A stretch of DNA of 64,000 bases. Source: Mucidula mucida (taxonomy: Eukaryota > Basidiomycota > Agaricomycetes > Agaricales > Physalacriaceae). Of this stretch, positions 33,498-44,088 are shown piece by piece. Within the stretch, counting starts at the first letter, position 1; every line of letters starts with the position of its first letter. The position numbers and the translations under genes are program-made. Location: positions 496,001-560,000 of the forward strand of contig JADNYV010000005.1 of NCBI GenBank assembly GCA_015501055.1, written 5' to 3'. The notes below the pieces were generated by a model. The model made no database searches. It was given only the letters and a program-made list of their open reading frames with translations, and was not told the origin of the DNA.

Positions 33498-34304
33498 TCA
33501 CGTTACTGTTAGAAATGCCAATACAGAACCCGTGCTTGAAAAGATTCTCCCTTTATTTGTGCTTCAACTGCAAAAGCAAGTGCGACGTTCAAACTCCTTT
33601 TATCCGCAGCTTCTCCATTATCTACCATGTCTCTTTCATATGCATCGGATCCACTCTGGCCTGCCACTCGCCACCCTCTGTGCGGCGTCCCTGTTCATGG
33701 CGTGCTGGTGTCCTCCGTGCTTCGTCTGCAGATAAAACGAGGTGAAGCGACCAATTAGGTCTTACGCCTGGATAAAGTCGATCGTCCGCTCACCTTCCTA
33801 TTCTTCCGCTCTTTCTATCGTCGTAATTAGGTGGCCGGTAGACCAAGATCTCCGGTAAACCGGAGCACAGCGGCGTAGTGCGTTCTTTCCTCCTTGCAGC
33901 TATAGGCTTTGATAAAGTTAATGTAGGCATTGTTGAGCCTTGACTTGCCAATGTCTTTTCACTTCGGGTCCATGTCTCAGATATTCATCGAACATTCATG
34001 ACGGAGGCAAAGTTTGGATCAACACCATCCACCAACCTGCCTCCGCCACAGGTTCGTGTTCCCGATTCAGTCTGATTCCTCTAGGACTCCCACCATTTCT
34101 CGGCATTCGCATGCGGATTCGCGGCCCTTGAGAGTGTCACTAACTGCAGCATGAACCGCCACAACGATAATCAAGATCCGCGAGAAAAGGACTGCCTGAA
34201 AAGGGAGCACCAATATTTAAGAGCTAGCTCGTCATCGAAAAGGCTTCCGACAATATAAAAGCACTTGTCATTTTCTTACTCAGTTACTATCCTTCAATCC
34301 CACA
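33498..34304. other. 807-bp spacer between OSCP and methyltransferase
   Basis: No gene recognised. Overlapping short frames (for example 33532-33735) have no domain. The last 50 bp hold a TATA box for the next gene. Confidence 0.45.
34254..34260 (+). promoter_or_regulatory. TATA box
   Basis: TATAAAA 45 bp before the methyltransferase start codon at 34305. This allows only a very short 5' leader if used in the normal way. Confidence 0.5.
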
Positions 34305-35123
34305 ATGATCATGTCATGGTTCAAGCTACCATTCATCGCGCTCGCTATGGCGGGCTTGCAAGTCACCGTTACACCTCCTCACCCACCTCCGAGTCATGAC
34401 GAAGAAGCACCGTCTACCAGCTTCGAGGTCGTTATGAAGCAAAGGCTGGGACCAAGTCTCGTCAAGGTTAGAGTGTCTTCTTCCCGCGCCCGACACGTCA
34501 CTAACCGTCTCGACAGGCTATTTGCTGGCTTGCAGCACTTGCGGAATGCTTGGTCATAGTCGCGCACTCTCTACCCAACACCCATTCTCGCATTTCGTCC
34601 TCTCCAAGCTCGTTATAACGGGTGGCGCACAACACATCAGCATATCCCCTCTCTTCTTATTGGGGACCCTTCTGACGGTCATCGGGGGGTATATACGTTA
34701 TAGATGTTATCGCGAGTTGGGAAGCCTATTCACGTTCGAGATGAGTATTCGAGCGGACCACCGACTCATCACCACGGGCCCGTACGCTGTCGTCAGACAT
34801 CCCGGATATCTCGGGGTAGTATGCGCCGTTTTGGGCATCGTCTGCTGGCATGGTTCTTCGGTAAGTTTGTATGGTCGTTACGCTCAAGCCGCTGCATCTC
34901 AACATACTTTCCGCAGGGGTCGTGGGCTAGAACGTGCGGGGCTTTCGACACGAAGCTCTTCCAGGTCTTATCGCTCGTGTTCTTGATTTTGGTCACCATT
35001 ATCACCATGGGATTGATGAGGCGTATGTCAAAGGAAGACGAAGCATTGCGAAAGGAGTTCCATCAGGATTGGGACGAATGGGCGGAGTTGGTTCCTTGCA
35101 AATTGATACCTGGTGTATACTAA
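34305..35123 (+). CDS. STE14: isoprenylcysteine carboxyl methyltransferase
   Basis: ICMT/Ste14 family integral membrane enzyme that methylates the prenylated C-terminal cysteine of CaaX proteins at the ER. The conserved C-terminal half is clear: IRYRCYRELGSLFTFEMSIR, then the cofactor-binding DHRLITTGPYAVVRHPGYLG. After an intron the helical GLMRRMSKEDEALRKEFHQD leads to WAELVPCKLIPGVY. The N-terminal part (MIMSWFKLPFIALAMAGLQV, then AICWLAALAECLVIVAHSLP) is hydrophobic. Between SLPNTH and VLSKLVITGG the frame changes; either a 55-nt intron removes the segment or one base is missing near 34590 (see findings). Several divergent ICMT copies are common in agaricomycetes, so the symbol marks the family rather than proven orthology. 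Confidence 0.83.
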
Positions 35124-35449
35124 AGACACCTGAACGACATTTGGACCGAATTTATACAGAACTCCGCCCTAGACTGGCGTTGAGAAGGTGTCTGACACCA
35201 GCAATCGGGTCGTCTTGCTGAAGCTTTTGCGCTTCACCTGATGCTGTCACCTGGTCACGTGGACGGATGTAGCCGTGACCGTTACGACATTGCTTGACTT
35301 GATATTTTTATGACTACTTTGTAACTTACGTTGAACCACATACTTGGCTTAATCAACCGTGTCTATCCTCTTTCTTCGGACTGCCTCTGAGCACATCGCT
35401 TACTCGTCTTATTTCGGCGAATCGGCGACACCCTCCCTTAGTAGCGTCA
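35124..35449. other. spacer upstream of Mgs1
   Basis: A 326-bp spacer between two plus-strand genes. No RNA gene or coding frame is recognised. It should hold the Mgs1 promoter. Confidence 0.45.
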
Positions 35450-37619
35450 ATGAAGGATTCCGAGAAAGGTGCGTGCTGGGCCAAAGGCGGCCATGTAATA
35501 TTCACCTTCTGGTAGGTATCTCCGAGACCGTAACATGGTACGTGATGAGAATCGTCGATGCCAATCTGACGCGTCTTCCTCGCTGGATAGTCCTATATGT
35601 TCTCGTAACGTTAATGCTGTGGTCATCAATGCGCATATTGACAATGGATGTCAAGAAGCCGCGCCCAGTCAAGCAAAGACCTCAAACAGGAAAACTGCTT
35701 CCAATCTAGCGCCCATCTTTCAGGCTCGGCCAACGAATCCCATTGATGTTAACCAGTCATTACCCTCATCATCACCTTCCTTACCCAAGGGGAAGAAGAG
35801 GGCAATAAATGACACTCCTTCTTCTTCATCCTCCGCCCCGGCAAAGCGCGCAAAGATGTCGATGCAGCTTCAATCGATTGCCCCCTTGGCGGAAAGGATG
35901 CGTCCGGAGCGCTTAGACGAGTTTGTAGGACATGTCCACTTGACCAATCCGAGCTCCATGTTCATGAACGGAGCTACCACTGGTTCTCTCGGCAGCATGA
36001 TCTTCTGGGGTCCACCGGGGTGCGCTACCCTTGCGAAGTTCGCTGCTTCCTGAGCCCTAAAGTTACATTAGATGCGGGAAGACCACTCTGGCCAGGCTCT
36101 ATGCGAAGCGAACGGGCTCCGTCTTCAAGGAACTTAGTGCGACGGTGGTCGGTATTAACGATATACGTGCCGTGTTTGAAGAAGCAAGAAACACCTTCAA
36201 GCTGACGCAGAGGCTCGTGCTTTTCATTCTAAAATTTATAGACCTTGATCCAACTTTGGCAATACCCTTTCCTCAGGCGCACGGTACTGTTTCTTGACGA
36301 AATCCATCGTTTCAACCGATCACAACAAGTTAGCCGCAATGCCCTTTCTTGTGTACAATTCCATGACTTCATTTCTCAGGATATCTTCTTGCCCTTTGTC
36401 GAGCAAGGAAGTATACAAGTGATTTTGCCATTGTTTCTTCTACAGCAACCACGTACTTAACGCATGTAGCTACTTGGGGCTACAACTGAAAATCCCTCAT
36501 TCAAACTTACCAGTGCTCTCTTGAGTCGATGTCGGTGAGTGATTCGATTATGACCCGCTTGCTGAGAGCTCAAGTCTATTCAAAAAGAGTCTTCATCTTA
36601 GAGCGACTGACGGACGCCGACATAGAGAAGATAGTGCATACTGCTCTTCAAAAGCTGGCGCAGTCCTCGTCCCACAAGGACACGGATATCACCGACAATT
36701 GTAGTGAACCTTCTTCGAGTCAGGGATCGTCAACAAGTTCAGGCTCCCCGCCGTATCCGCAATTTACGGGAAAGGTTATCGCTTCTATAGTATCCTTAGC
36801 GTCCGGTGATGCTCGGACAGCCCTCTCTTTAGTCGAGCTTGTGGTTCAATCAAGTCTACCAGAGGCTGACCTAATTGCTTCCATGCGGCGCACTGTGTCG
36901 ATATCTTACGACCGCACTGGCGACAATCACTACGACATGATATCTGCACTGCACAAAAGTGTGCGCGGAAGCCAAGGCACGGCGGCCATGTACTGGCTAG
37001 CGCGGATGCTCACCGCTGGTGAAGATCCACTTTTCGTTGCTCGGCGCATGGTGGTCTGTGCAAGCGAGGATATCGGGCTTGCCGACCCACACGCGCTGCC
37101 CCTCGTGAGTTCTATGCCTTTCAAGGGTCTAAATCTGAATGGGATGCTTCTCAAGGCGATGTCCGCCCTTCAGGCATGTCAAAATATTGGAATGCCAGAG
37201 TGTCGGATCAATCTAGCGCACATCGTGGCGTATCTATCTGAGGCGCCCAAATCGACTCGGGCGTACGAAGCGTACAAGAGGGCAGAAGAAGCTGCTAAAT
37301 TGGACGCAACTCTCCCCGTGCCTTTGCAAGTAAGGAATGCGCCTACGAAGTTGATGGATGAAATGGGATGTGGCGATGGATATCGCTACAACCCCGATTA
37401 CGCGTATATTCAAATCACCCGCTGTGACAAATGCTCACTCACATCATACATAGCCATCCCGTGACAAACACCTATCTCCCAAGTCAATTGCAAGGCAAAT
37501 CATTTCTGCGAGACGAGGACGACAAGACGAACAAAATATGGGATGAAGAAGCTCTTAAACGATGGGAACTGGAGGAGAATGGCGGACAACCGTGGTGTGG
37601 GCGAAAAGACGCAACCTAG
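35450..37619 (+). CDS. MGS1: Mgs1/WRNIP1 AAA+ ATPase with UBZ finger
   Basis: Replication-associated AAA+ ATPase (yeast Mgs1, human WRNIP1) that acts at stalled forks and binds ubiquitinated PCNA. Proposed start MKDSEKGACWAKGG at 35450. An intron splits the codon for the first Cys of CPICSRNVNAVVINAHIDNGC, a C2HC UBZ-type ubiquitin-binding finger. A basic, Ser-rich linker follows, then LAERMRPERLDEFVGHVHL. Walker A GPPGCGKTTLAR is rebuilt across an intron at about 36018-36070. Walker B is LFLDEIHRFN, sensor 1 LLGATTENPSF and the arginine-finger region SALLSRCRVF. The C-terminal tetramer domain has CQNIGMPECRINLAHIVAYL. The last intron gives GYRYNPDYAHPVTNTYLP and an end at 37619. Confidence 0.92.
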
Positions 37620-37796
37620 TGACAGTCTAAGAACAAAACCTTGTAATTGGATATCATACACTTGCATACATACAACAAGAAGAGTTGTAAAGGATAATAC
37701 TCGTGGCACTGCTACCTTACTTCCTCGAAACACGGTAACGTTCAGCTATAACACTGCAGACATATGAGCTACATAACGAGCAAGTAATGATAGGAC

Positions 37797-38667
37797 TTAC
37801 CCTTCTCCTCCCCACAAAGTGATCAAGCCGACGGATATAGCGGAAATCAGACGTCGATCCCAAGTAGGTTTGTCCCAATTGGTGTACGAAAAGTAACCAA
37901 CTGCACCGATGATCCCCGCGTTGACTGTGTCAGACGTGAGTGATAGGAGAAATTGACAACCGACTGGTGACTTACGCAGACCTAGCAAACCACCAAGTAC
38001 GCCCGGTCGCAGAACCTGCTCGGAAAGATGACGGTACAAAAGAGTGCCTTCTTCTTTGGCGCGACTCAATTCCGCCTGCCCTCGCGGAGTTTCGTGGTAC
38101 TTCTCCGCGGCGTATCCTTCCGCGGTAAGGAGCGCGAGAGTAGCCGCAGCAGTGGCAGATATAGCTCTGGCATCGCGTCGGAGGGATGGATCGGTATAAA
38201 AGGCACGAGATGCGCCAGCAATGAGCCCAATGTTGACTGTAAAACTATGACGACGAGCGGAATACGAAACAAAATATATCACGTACCGATGCCAACCAGT
38301 CCACCAGCAACACCCGGACGAAGAGATAATGTTTGGCGAGTTGCCAGAGGTAGACACCTTCAGCTTGTACCTCTTGTAAATGGCGGTTGGGTTTCTTCTT
38401 GCCCGATGGGCTACTGTCCGGAGGGGGCGCGTTTGCAGAAGTGAAAGTGACGGGGTGTCTCTTGAAATCAGAGGGGACGACATTCACTTTGGCGCCGTCG
38501 TCGGCTGCGTACGATACGGGTGACTGCTGTGTATTGAGCAAGTTTGGATCTGGCTTGGGACTGGGAGTATTGGGCGCATTACGGGCAGCGGAGGCGTACG
38601 ACATGGTGGTAGTAACAGGAGGTCGTCTCAGAAATGTCTTTAAAGGGTATGTGGTCGATGACATCAC
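37797..38667 (-). CDS. membrane protein with duplicated LRPGVxGGL motif (OM14-like?)
   Basis: A small fungal membrane protein, tentatively like the mitochondrial outer-membrane protein OM14; this is a weak recollection of similar fungal sequences. Start is at 38667, or MSYASAARNAPNTPSP slightly downstream. An N-terminal Pro/Ser region ends at EGVYLWQLAKHYL. Two similar repeats follow: LRPGVAGGLVGI, VNIGLIAGASRAFYTDPSLR and then LRPGVLGGLLGL, VNAGIIGAVGYFSYTNWDKP, each split by an intron just after the Gly-rich motif. A third hydrophobic segment ends the protein (LISAISVGLITLWGGEG). At 38319-38325 the frame breaks between KHYL and LRPGV, repaired by one added base (see findings). Confidence 0.7.
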
Positions 38668-38797
38668 GCGACGTCACCACCGATGACGAAGTTATGAAGC
38701 CTAAACTGGCAATAAAATATTGTGGCAATTAGTACACTCAAGCGTATGAATTTACTCCCCACATACAGGCGCGCTCCATCTCTAACTAGCATCCAAC

Positions 38798-39898
38798 CTA
38801 TGAATTCGAGTCCTCGCACACCCAGAATATCACTTGTTTGATGGCCTCTGTCACCGCCTCGGTGCTCACAGGTTGGTCTGCCGGTGGACAATGTAGGAGC
38901 AGTACTCTACGCGTATCCTTGTCGTATGGCTTTCCATTCCGCTTTGCTTCCGCTAACGAGCAATAATAGATAAAATCGCATATGTAATGACCAGCATCCA
39001 TGGAAGAATACACGCCCTGAAAGAAATCAGGATCAGTTGCAAAGCATGCAGAAGAATGCCAACCTCGATGCCAGCCTGCTTCATATCCTGGACTAGGCGG
39101 ACAACATCGATATCCGAGGTGAGTTCTGACGTTATCTGAGCGTCCACTTTACGTTAAGAGTACCCGCCAGACACACCTTCTTCGAACCGTTCGTAGCCAA
39201 CACCAAAGCCGCGATTGGAGCGGGAAAGGAAGTTGTCAACGGCCTGGCCATCGGGAAGGTTGCTCGCACCCAATTGCGACACGGCATGCTGTGAGTCTGG
39301 GGCACCAGGCGCAGCTACGACCATATTGCCGTTCGACTCGTCACCCTTTCGCCCCGATGTACATTGTGGAGCATACTTTGACGTGGCATCTTTCATATGG
39401 TATCCAGATTTGTGCGCAAGCTTTTCCATACGCAGTGGGCCGCGACCGGCTGGACCGATATGGAAGATAAAGTCGTAACCTCGTTCAGGAGGAGAGGGAA
39501 AGGAAATGTCGTTCTTGGCGCTCTCTGGCAGACATGGCGGACGACCGTGAAGGCCAGGGACTATGGAGGTTATTGCTTCATACTCTATAGGAATCTGGAG
39601 GGCGGATATGCGAATTTCGCGAGGCGGAGGGCGTTTAGGTTCCTCATTCAGGATGGGTTGGGCCTCAGCGGTGGATGTAGGACTGGATGGTACATCCATG
39701 TCAATCGGATTGGAAGGCGGGTCGAGCGGGATGAATGTATTCTGCAGGGGCTGCACAGCTAGCCATGATGGATTCTCCTTGAACTGGGGAGACGGCTGGA
39801 TATCGCCATTAGTGGTGAACACTGCAGAGAATAACACGTACACCAAAGCCTGTAATGAGGACATTGTATGTTGTACTGAGTTCGACCTGCTGAGGCAT
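38798..39898 (-). CDS. pyroglutamyl-peptidase I-like (peptidase C15)
   Basis: Cysteine peptidase of family C15, which removes N-terminal pyroglutamate. Start MPQQVELSTTYNVLITGFG at 39898; an intron with donor GTACGT joins FKENPSWLAV. Family blocks: a YDFIFHIGPAGRGPLRMEKL region, GFGVGYERFEEELTSDIDV and DAGHYICDFIYYCSLAEA. The Cys in the last block is the expected nucleophile, and LLLHCPPADQPVS supplies the His. Compared with bacterial enzymes it carries a Pro/Ser-rich insert of about 35 residues (DMDVPSSPTSTAEAQPILNE). The start codon is 123 bp from that of eIF3c on the opposite strand. Confidence 0.88.
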
Positions 39899-40021
39899 CT
39901 TGGTCAAAACGACTGTTAGCCCTCTAAACAGTCGGAGCGCGAGTAGCGTGTAACACAGCCACATGTTTGGCGCTGTTGGCCAAAACTGTAATCAAGAAAA
40001 AGTTGTTCACTTTCTACTACA

Positions 40022-42921
40022 ATGTCTCGTTTCTTTAGGCAGGCTGGCGACTCTGATTCCGACTCTGAAGAATCCGACGATGAGCTCATGTCCAGCGGCG
40101 ACGACGCGCCAAAGGCAGCACCCACAGCAGCGAAACCTGTCATGTCCCGTTTCCTTCGAACAGCCGGCTCCGACTCTAGTGATTCAGACGACTCGGACGA
40201 TTCAGAGAGCGACAGCGATGATAGCGATGAAAAGCCCCGAAAGAGCAGCAAGTTTCTGCGCAGTGACTCGGAGGATGAGGATTCTGAGGAGGAGGGCAAG
40301 GCCGGCGTCCGTATCATGAGTGCCCAGGAGCGCCGTCTGGCCGAGATGGAGGCGACGGGCAAGGCAATGGACAATGCACTCAAAATCAATGACTGGGTCG
40401 CTATTTCGAATGGTGCGCATCTCTCATTTCCTTTCGATTCAATCATCTCATAGCTCGTGCAGAATTTGACAAGCTCGCTCGCATGATACAACGCCAACAC
40501 AACGTTTCTGAACCAATTCCGCCATTCTATATTCGAACTCTTATCGGCATGGAGGCCTCTCTCAACAATGCCCTTGCGAAGGAGAAGGAGGCGAAGAAGA
40601 AAATGAATGCGACAAACGCCAAGGCACTGACAGCGATGAAACAAAAAGTGAAAAAGGCATCAAAAGAGTACGAAATTGATATCCAAAAGTATCACACCGT
40701 ATGTACCATTCTTAATATCATGAATCTATATTCAAAGCGATATCAGGATCCGGAGGCTTTTGAGCGCGACTACACTGCATTGACGACTAGAGAAGCACCT
40801 GCATCCGCTCCCTCAAGATCTACTGGTCCAAGAGCTGAGGGTGAAGCCGACGATGATTTTACGACAGTCGGAAAAGGTGGCAAATCGATGCTGTTCACCT
40901 CAGAGAGCATCTACAAAAACCTTCAGGCTGTTCAAGAAGCACGAGGCAAAAAGGTCATTACTCAAAACTCTTTTCGAATCCGACCTGACGTGTTCACAGA
41001 ACACTGACCGTGTTGAACAAATACGAACTCTAGAACGCCTCTTGGAAGTTGCCGTCACCTCGTACCAACGCATTCGTGTCCTTCTTGCCCTTATTTCCTC
41101 TCGATTCGATTACAACTCCTCCGTTGCAACGCACATGCCCCTTGAACTATGGCTGAGCGCACAGCGTGAAGTGGACCAGTTGGTTTCTATTGTCGCTTCC
41201 GACTCGGCATATGCCATCCAGGAAACGACGGAGGACTACGATGAGATGATCGAACGGAGTCCTGCGACTGAGAAGGATGGCGTTGTCCGTATACGAGGCA
41301 GCATCATCAGCTTTGTGGATCGCTTGGATGACGAGTTCACCAAGAGTCTACAAAATATCGATCCTCATGGACCCGAATACGTTGACCGACTCAAAGATGA
41401 AAAGGTCCTGTATTGCACGATATGTCGTGCTCAGGCGTTCTACGAAAGCTCCAATCAGGTAGAGCCGCTGGCCCGCGTAATCATGAGACGCCTTGAACAT
41501 ATTTACTCCAAAGTATATTTCCCCGTATTAAGCCTTCTTTCATTTTCTGACGTCGCCTGCTTCAGCCGGATCCCGTTGTCCAAGCCCTCGAGGCTGCTGT
41601 GGAATCATTAGACGCGAAACCGGAACTCAGTCTGGTGAAGCAGAAAACCACGTCCCTTCTGATACACAATCTATGTGCCTACTTGTATGGCGCCGGCAAT
41701 TCTCTCCTCCGTACCCGTGCCATGCTCAGTCATATCTACCACCACGCACTCCATAATGACTTTTATACTGCTCGGGATATGCTCTTGATGTCACATTTAC
41801 AAGAGTCCATCCACTCCGCCGATGTCGCCACTCAGATACTCTATAACCGAACAGTCGTACAACTTGGTCTCTGCGCCTTCCGATGCGGTCTCATCAAGGA
41901 ATCGCAAGCCATCCTCCAGGATATCTTCACTACTCAACGGGTCAAAGAATTACTTGCACAAGGGGTCCACCAGCAGCGCTTCCAAGTCATCTCGCCGGAG
42001 CAAGAGAAGGCTGAGAAGCAGCGCCAGTTACCTTTCCATATGCATATTAATACGGAACTTTTGGAGGCGGCTTTCCTCGTATCCAGTATGCTTGTCGAGA
42101 TTCCGCTCCTCGCAAGTATCGACTCGGAAGAGTTGAAAAGGAAGGCAATCTCAAAGCCCTTCCGCCGTCTTCTTGATTTCGCCGATCGCCAGATTTTCAC
42201 CGGCCCGCCAGAGAGCACGAGAGACCACATAATGCAGGCCAGCAAGGCTTTGCAAGACGGCGAATGGGAAAAATGCCGAGATCTTGTTCAGAGCATCAAG
42301 ATTTGGAGCTTAATGCCGGAAGCTGTATCAGTGAAAGAAATGCTTGCCAAGTATGTATTCATATCTGTGCGTTGTTGAGCAAAGTTTAAACTCTCATTAG
42401 GCGTATACAGGAGCAAGGTTTACGGACCTTCTTGTTCACGTACTCTACGCATTATACGACCCTTTCGCTGGCGTCACTTGCGCAAACGTTTTCACTTTCC
42501 ATCCGGGCTGTTACGTCTATAGTCTCGAAGATGATCTGGACGGAGGAACTTTCCGCATCGCTTGATCAATCTGGTGGCGTCGTCGTTTTCCATCGTATTG
42601 AGGTATCGCGGGCGCAGCAATTAGCCCAGGTCATTGCGGATAAGGTTGGATCTATGGTGGAACAAAGCGAGAAGACCCTCGATATTAAAATGGGCGGCAC
42701 AGGTGGATGGGGAGACCGTGCTGATGGTAATAAAGGCGAAAAGCGCGGCGAGCAAACTCAAGAACGCCGTGGACGAGGCGAACGAAGGGGTGGTGGTGCC
42801 CGTGGTATTCTTGTCTTCTTTTCTTTTTGCCCGTGTTCTGACGGGCAAATCTACAGGAGCCATGCGTGGACGAGGTGGACGATTCGCTCAAGGTCTTGGA
42901 AATCAGATGCAGGCCTCCTAG
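40022..42921 (+). CDS. NIP1: translation initiation factor eIF3 subunit c (Nip1)
   Basis: Core eIF3 subunit that bridges eIF1/eIF5 and the 40S ribosome. Start MSRFFRQAGDSDSDSEESDD at 40022 opens the typical Ser/Asp acidic N-terminus with a second SRFLRTAGSDSSDSDDSDD repeat. The eIF3c N-terminal domain has AQERRLAEMEATGKAMDNAL. A 47-nt intron joins EARGKK to NTDRVEQIRTLERLLEVA. The main helical part (KVLYCTICRAQAFYESSNQ, LRTRAMLSHIYHHALHNDF) is followed by the PCI domain (ALQDGEWEKCRDLVQSIKIW, TTLSLASLAQTFSL). The C-terminus is Arg/Gly-rich and ends RGGRFAQGLGNQMQAS after a last intron. Length and order match eIF3c. Confidence 0.94.
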
Positions 42922-43104
42922 TTGTATCCGTTGTACATACGTGCTCTTTTCCCTTACTGTATTTTGCTCAACGGAACAGTGTAAGTACCGTTCACGAAGA
43001 AGCAATTTTCATTTTTCACTTCAATTGTCATCAATCACGAGCATTCGAAAGGAAGTCAGCATTTCGCCACATATTCGGCTCCCGTCTCTCGTCTCTCCAT
43101 CATC

Positions 43105-43886
43105 ATGGCCCGCAAAACTGCCGCAAAGGCCCCGAGAAAGAGGACGAATTCCACTTTTCGTCTCAAGGAAGTGACGACCACCTGTGAGCGGTCGCCTTCG
43201 CCCAGACATCCGCTGACATGGCGCAGGTTGCAGCAGGCACTCGCAGAACGCGTTTTAGGTTGGCGGAGTCGTTGGATGTTCATTGATTGGTCGAATAACG
43301 CGTCTAGCCGCCAAGGACAAGAAAAAGAAAGAAACTGAGAAGAAATTTTTGGCGGCTGCCCATAAACACCTCACTAGAGATGTGGGCGTTCTCAATCGAC
43401 GCGTCGTTCGACTACATCGTTGACCGCCGCTTAGACCTCGGAAGCCTCAGACCAATTGGTCGCTCTGTACCAGGCTGCGTACATACTCTACTACTCACGG
43501 CAACGTTTCCCTTGGACTCACCCACATCCCAGCAACGATGAGTACCAGAAATTCATCATCTCATATGCTTCCGTCGACGACGAAATACGTTCGCTTTGGG
43601 ACGCAATTCGAGCAGAATTCAACAACTTGGCGGTCCTTGCGTCTTTTCCTACCTCGTGTACTCACGTCGCTAAAGATCCATCTAGGCGCTGGCTCAGAAG
43701 CGCGGCAAGATCAACGCTGCCTCCGGTCAGTCTTGCGAAACGGCGCATATCAAAGCTATTGGCAAAGTCAGAGAGGCATGCATCGGTTGGTTTCTTTCTC
43801 TATGCTGCTTCATCTTTACTCACAGTAATACAGAAACAGAACGGATCGTAAATATTGTCAGACCCGACAAGATTGAGGAATCTTAG
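43105..43886 (+). CDS. small basic coiled-coil protein, unknown
   Basis: Not recognised. I rebuilt it from short exons whose splice phases all agree: MARKTAAKAPRKRTNSTFRL, then ALAERVLAAKDKKKKETEKK, FLAAAHKHLTRDTSEASDQL, VALYQAAYILYYSRQRFPWT, DDEIRSLWDAIRAEFNNLA, ALAQKRGKINAASGQSC and ERIVNIVRPDKIEES with stop at 43884-43886. Introns are about 50-65 nt; one ends CGCTTAG, another CATCTAG. The product is about 170 residues: a very basic N-terminus that superficially looks like a histone tail, a Lys/Glu/Ala helix and a Tyr-rich middle. A chromatin or structural role is possible but unsupported. Confidence 0.55.
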
Positions 43887-44088
43887 TCCTCTGGGGCTTC
43901 GCTCCTTTGTGGACGTTCGCTGGAACCATTTCCTACATTTGTTTCTGTAAATCTGGCATTTCTACAGAACCCGGCCGAAGTATTTTCCAGATGCAGAAAT
44001 TCATACTGGGGGGGTAATCAAGTACAATTGACAAATTCCACAAACATAGCGAATAAGTAATAATGAATAGATTAGAGAGAGGGTGATG

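Noticed and set aside
43105..43200. Histone H3-like start (MARKTAAKAPRK)
   Set aside because: The H3 order of residues is absent after the first few codons and no histone fold follows. The spliced product is a different basic protein.
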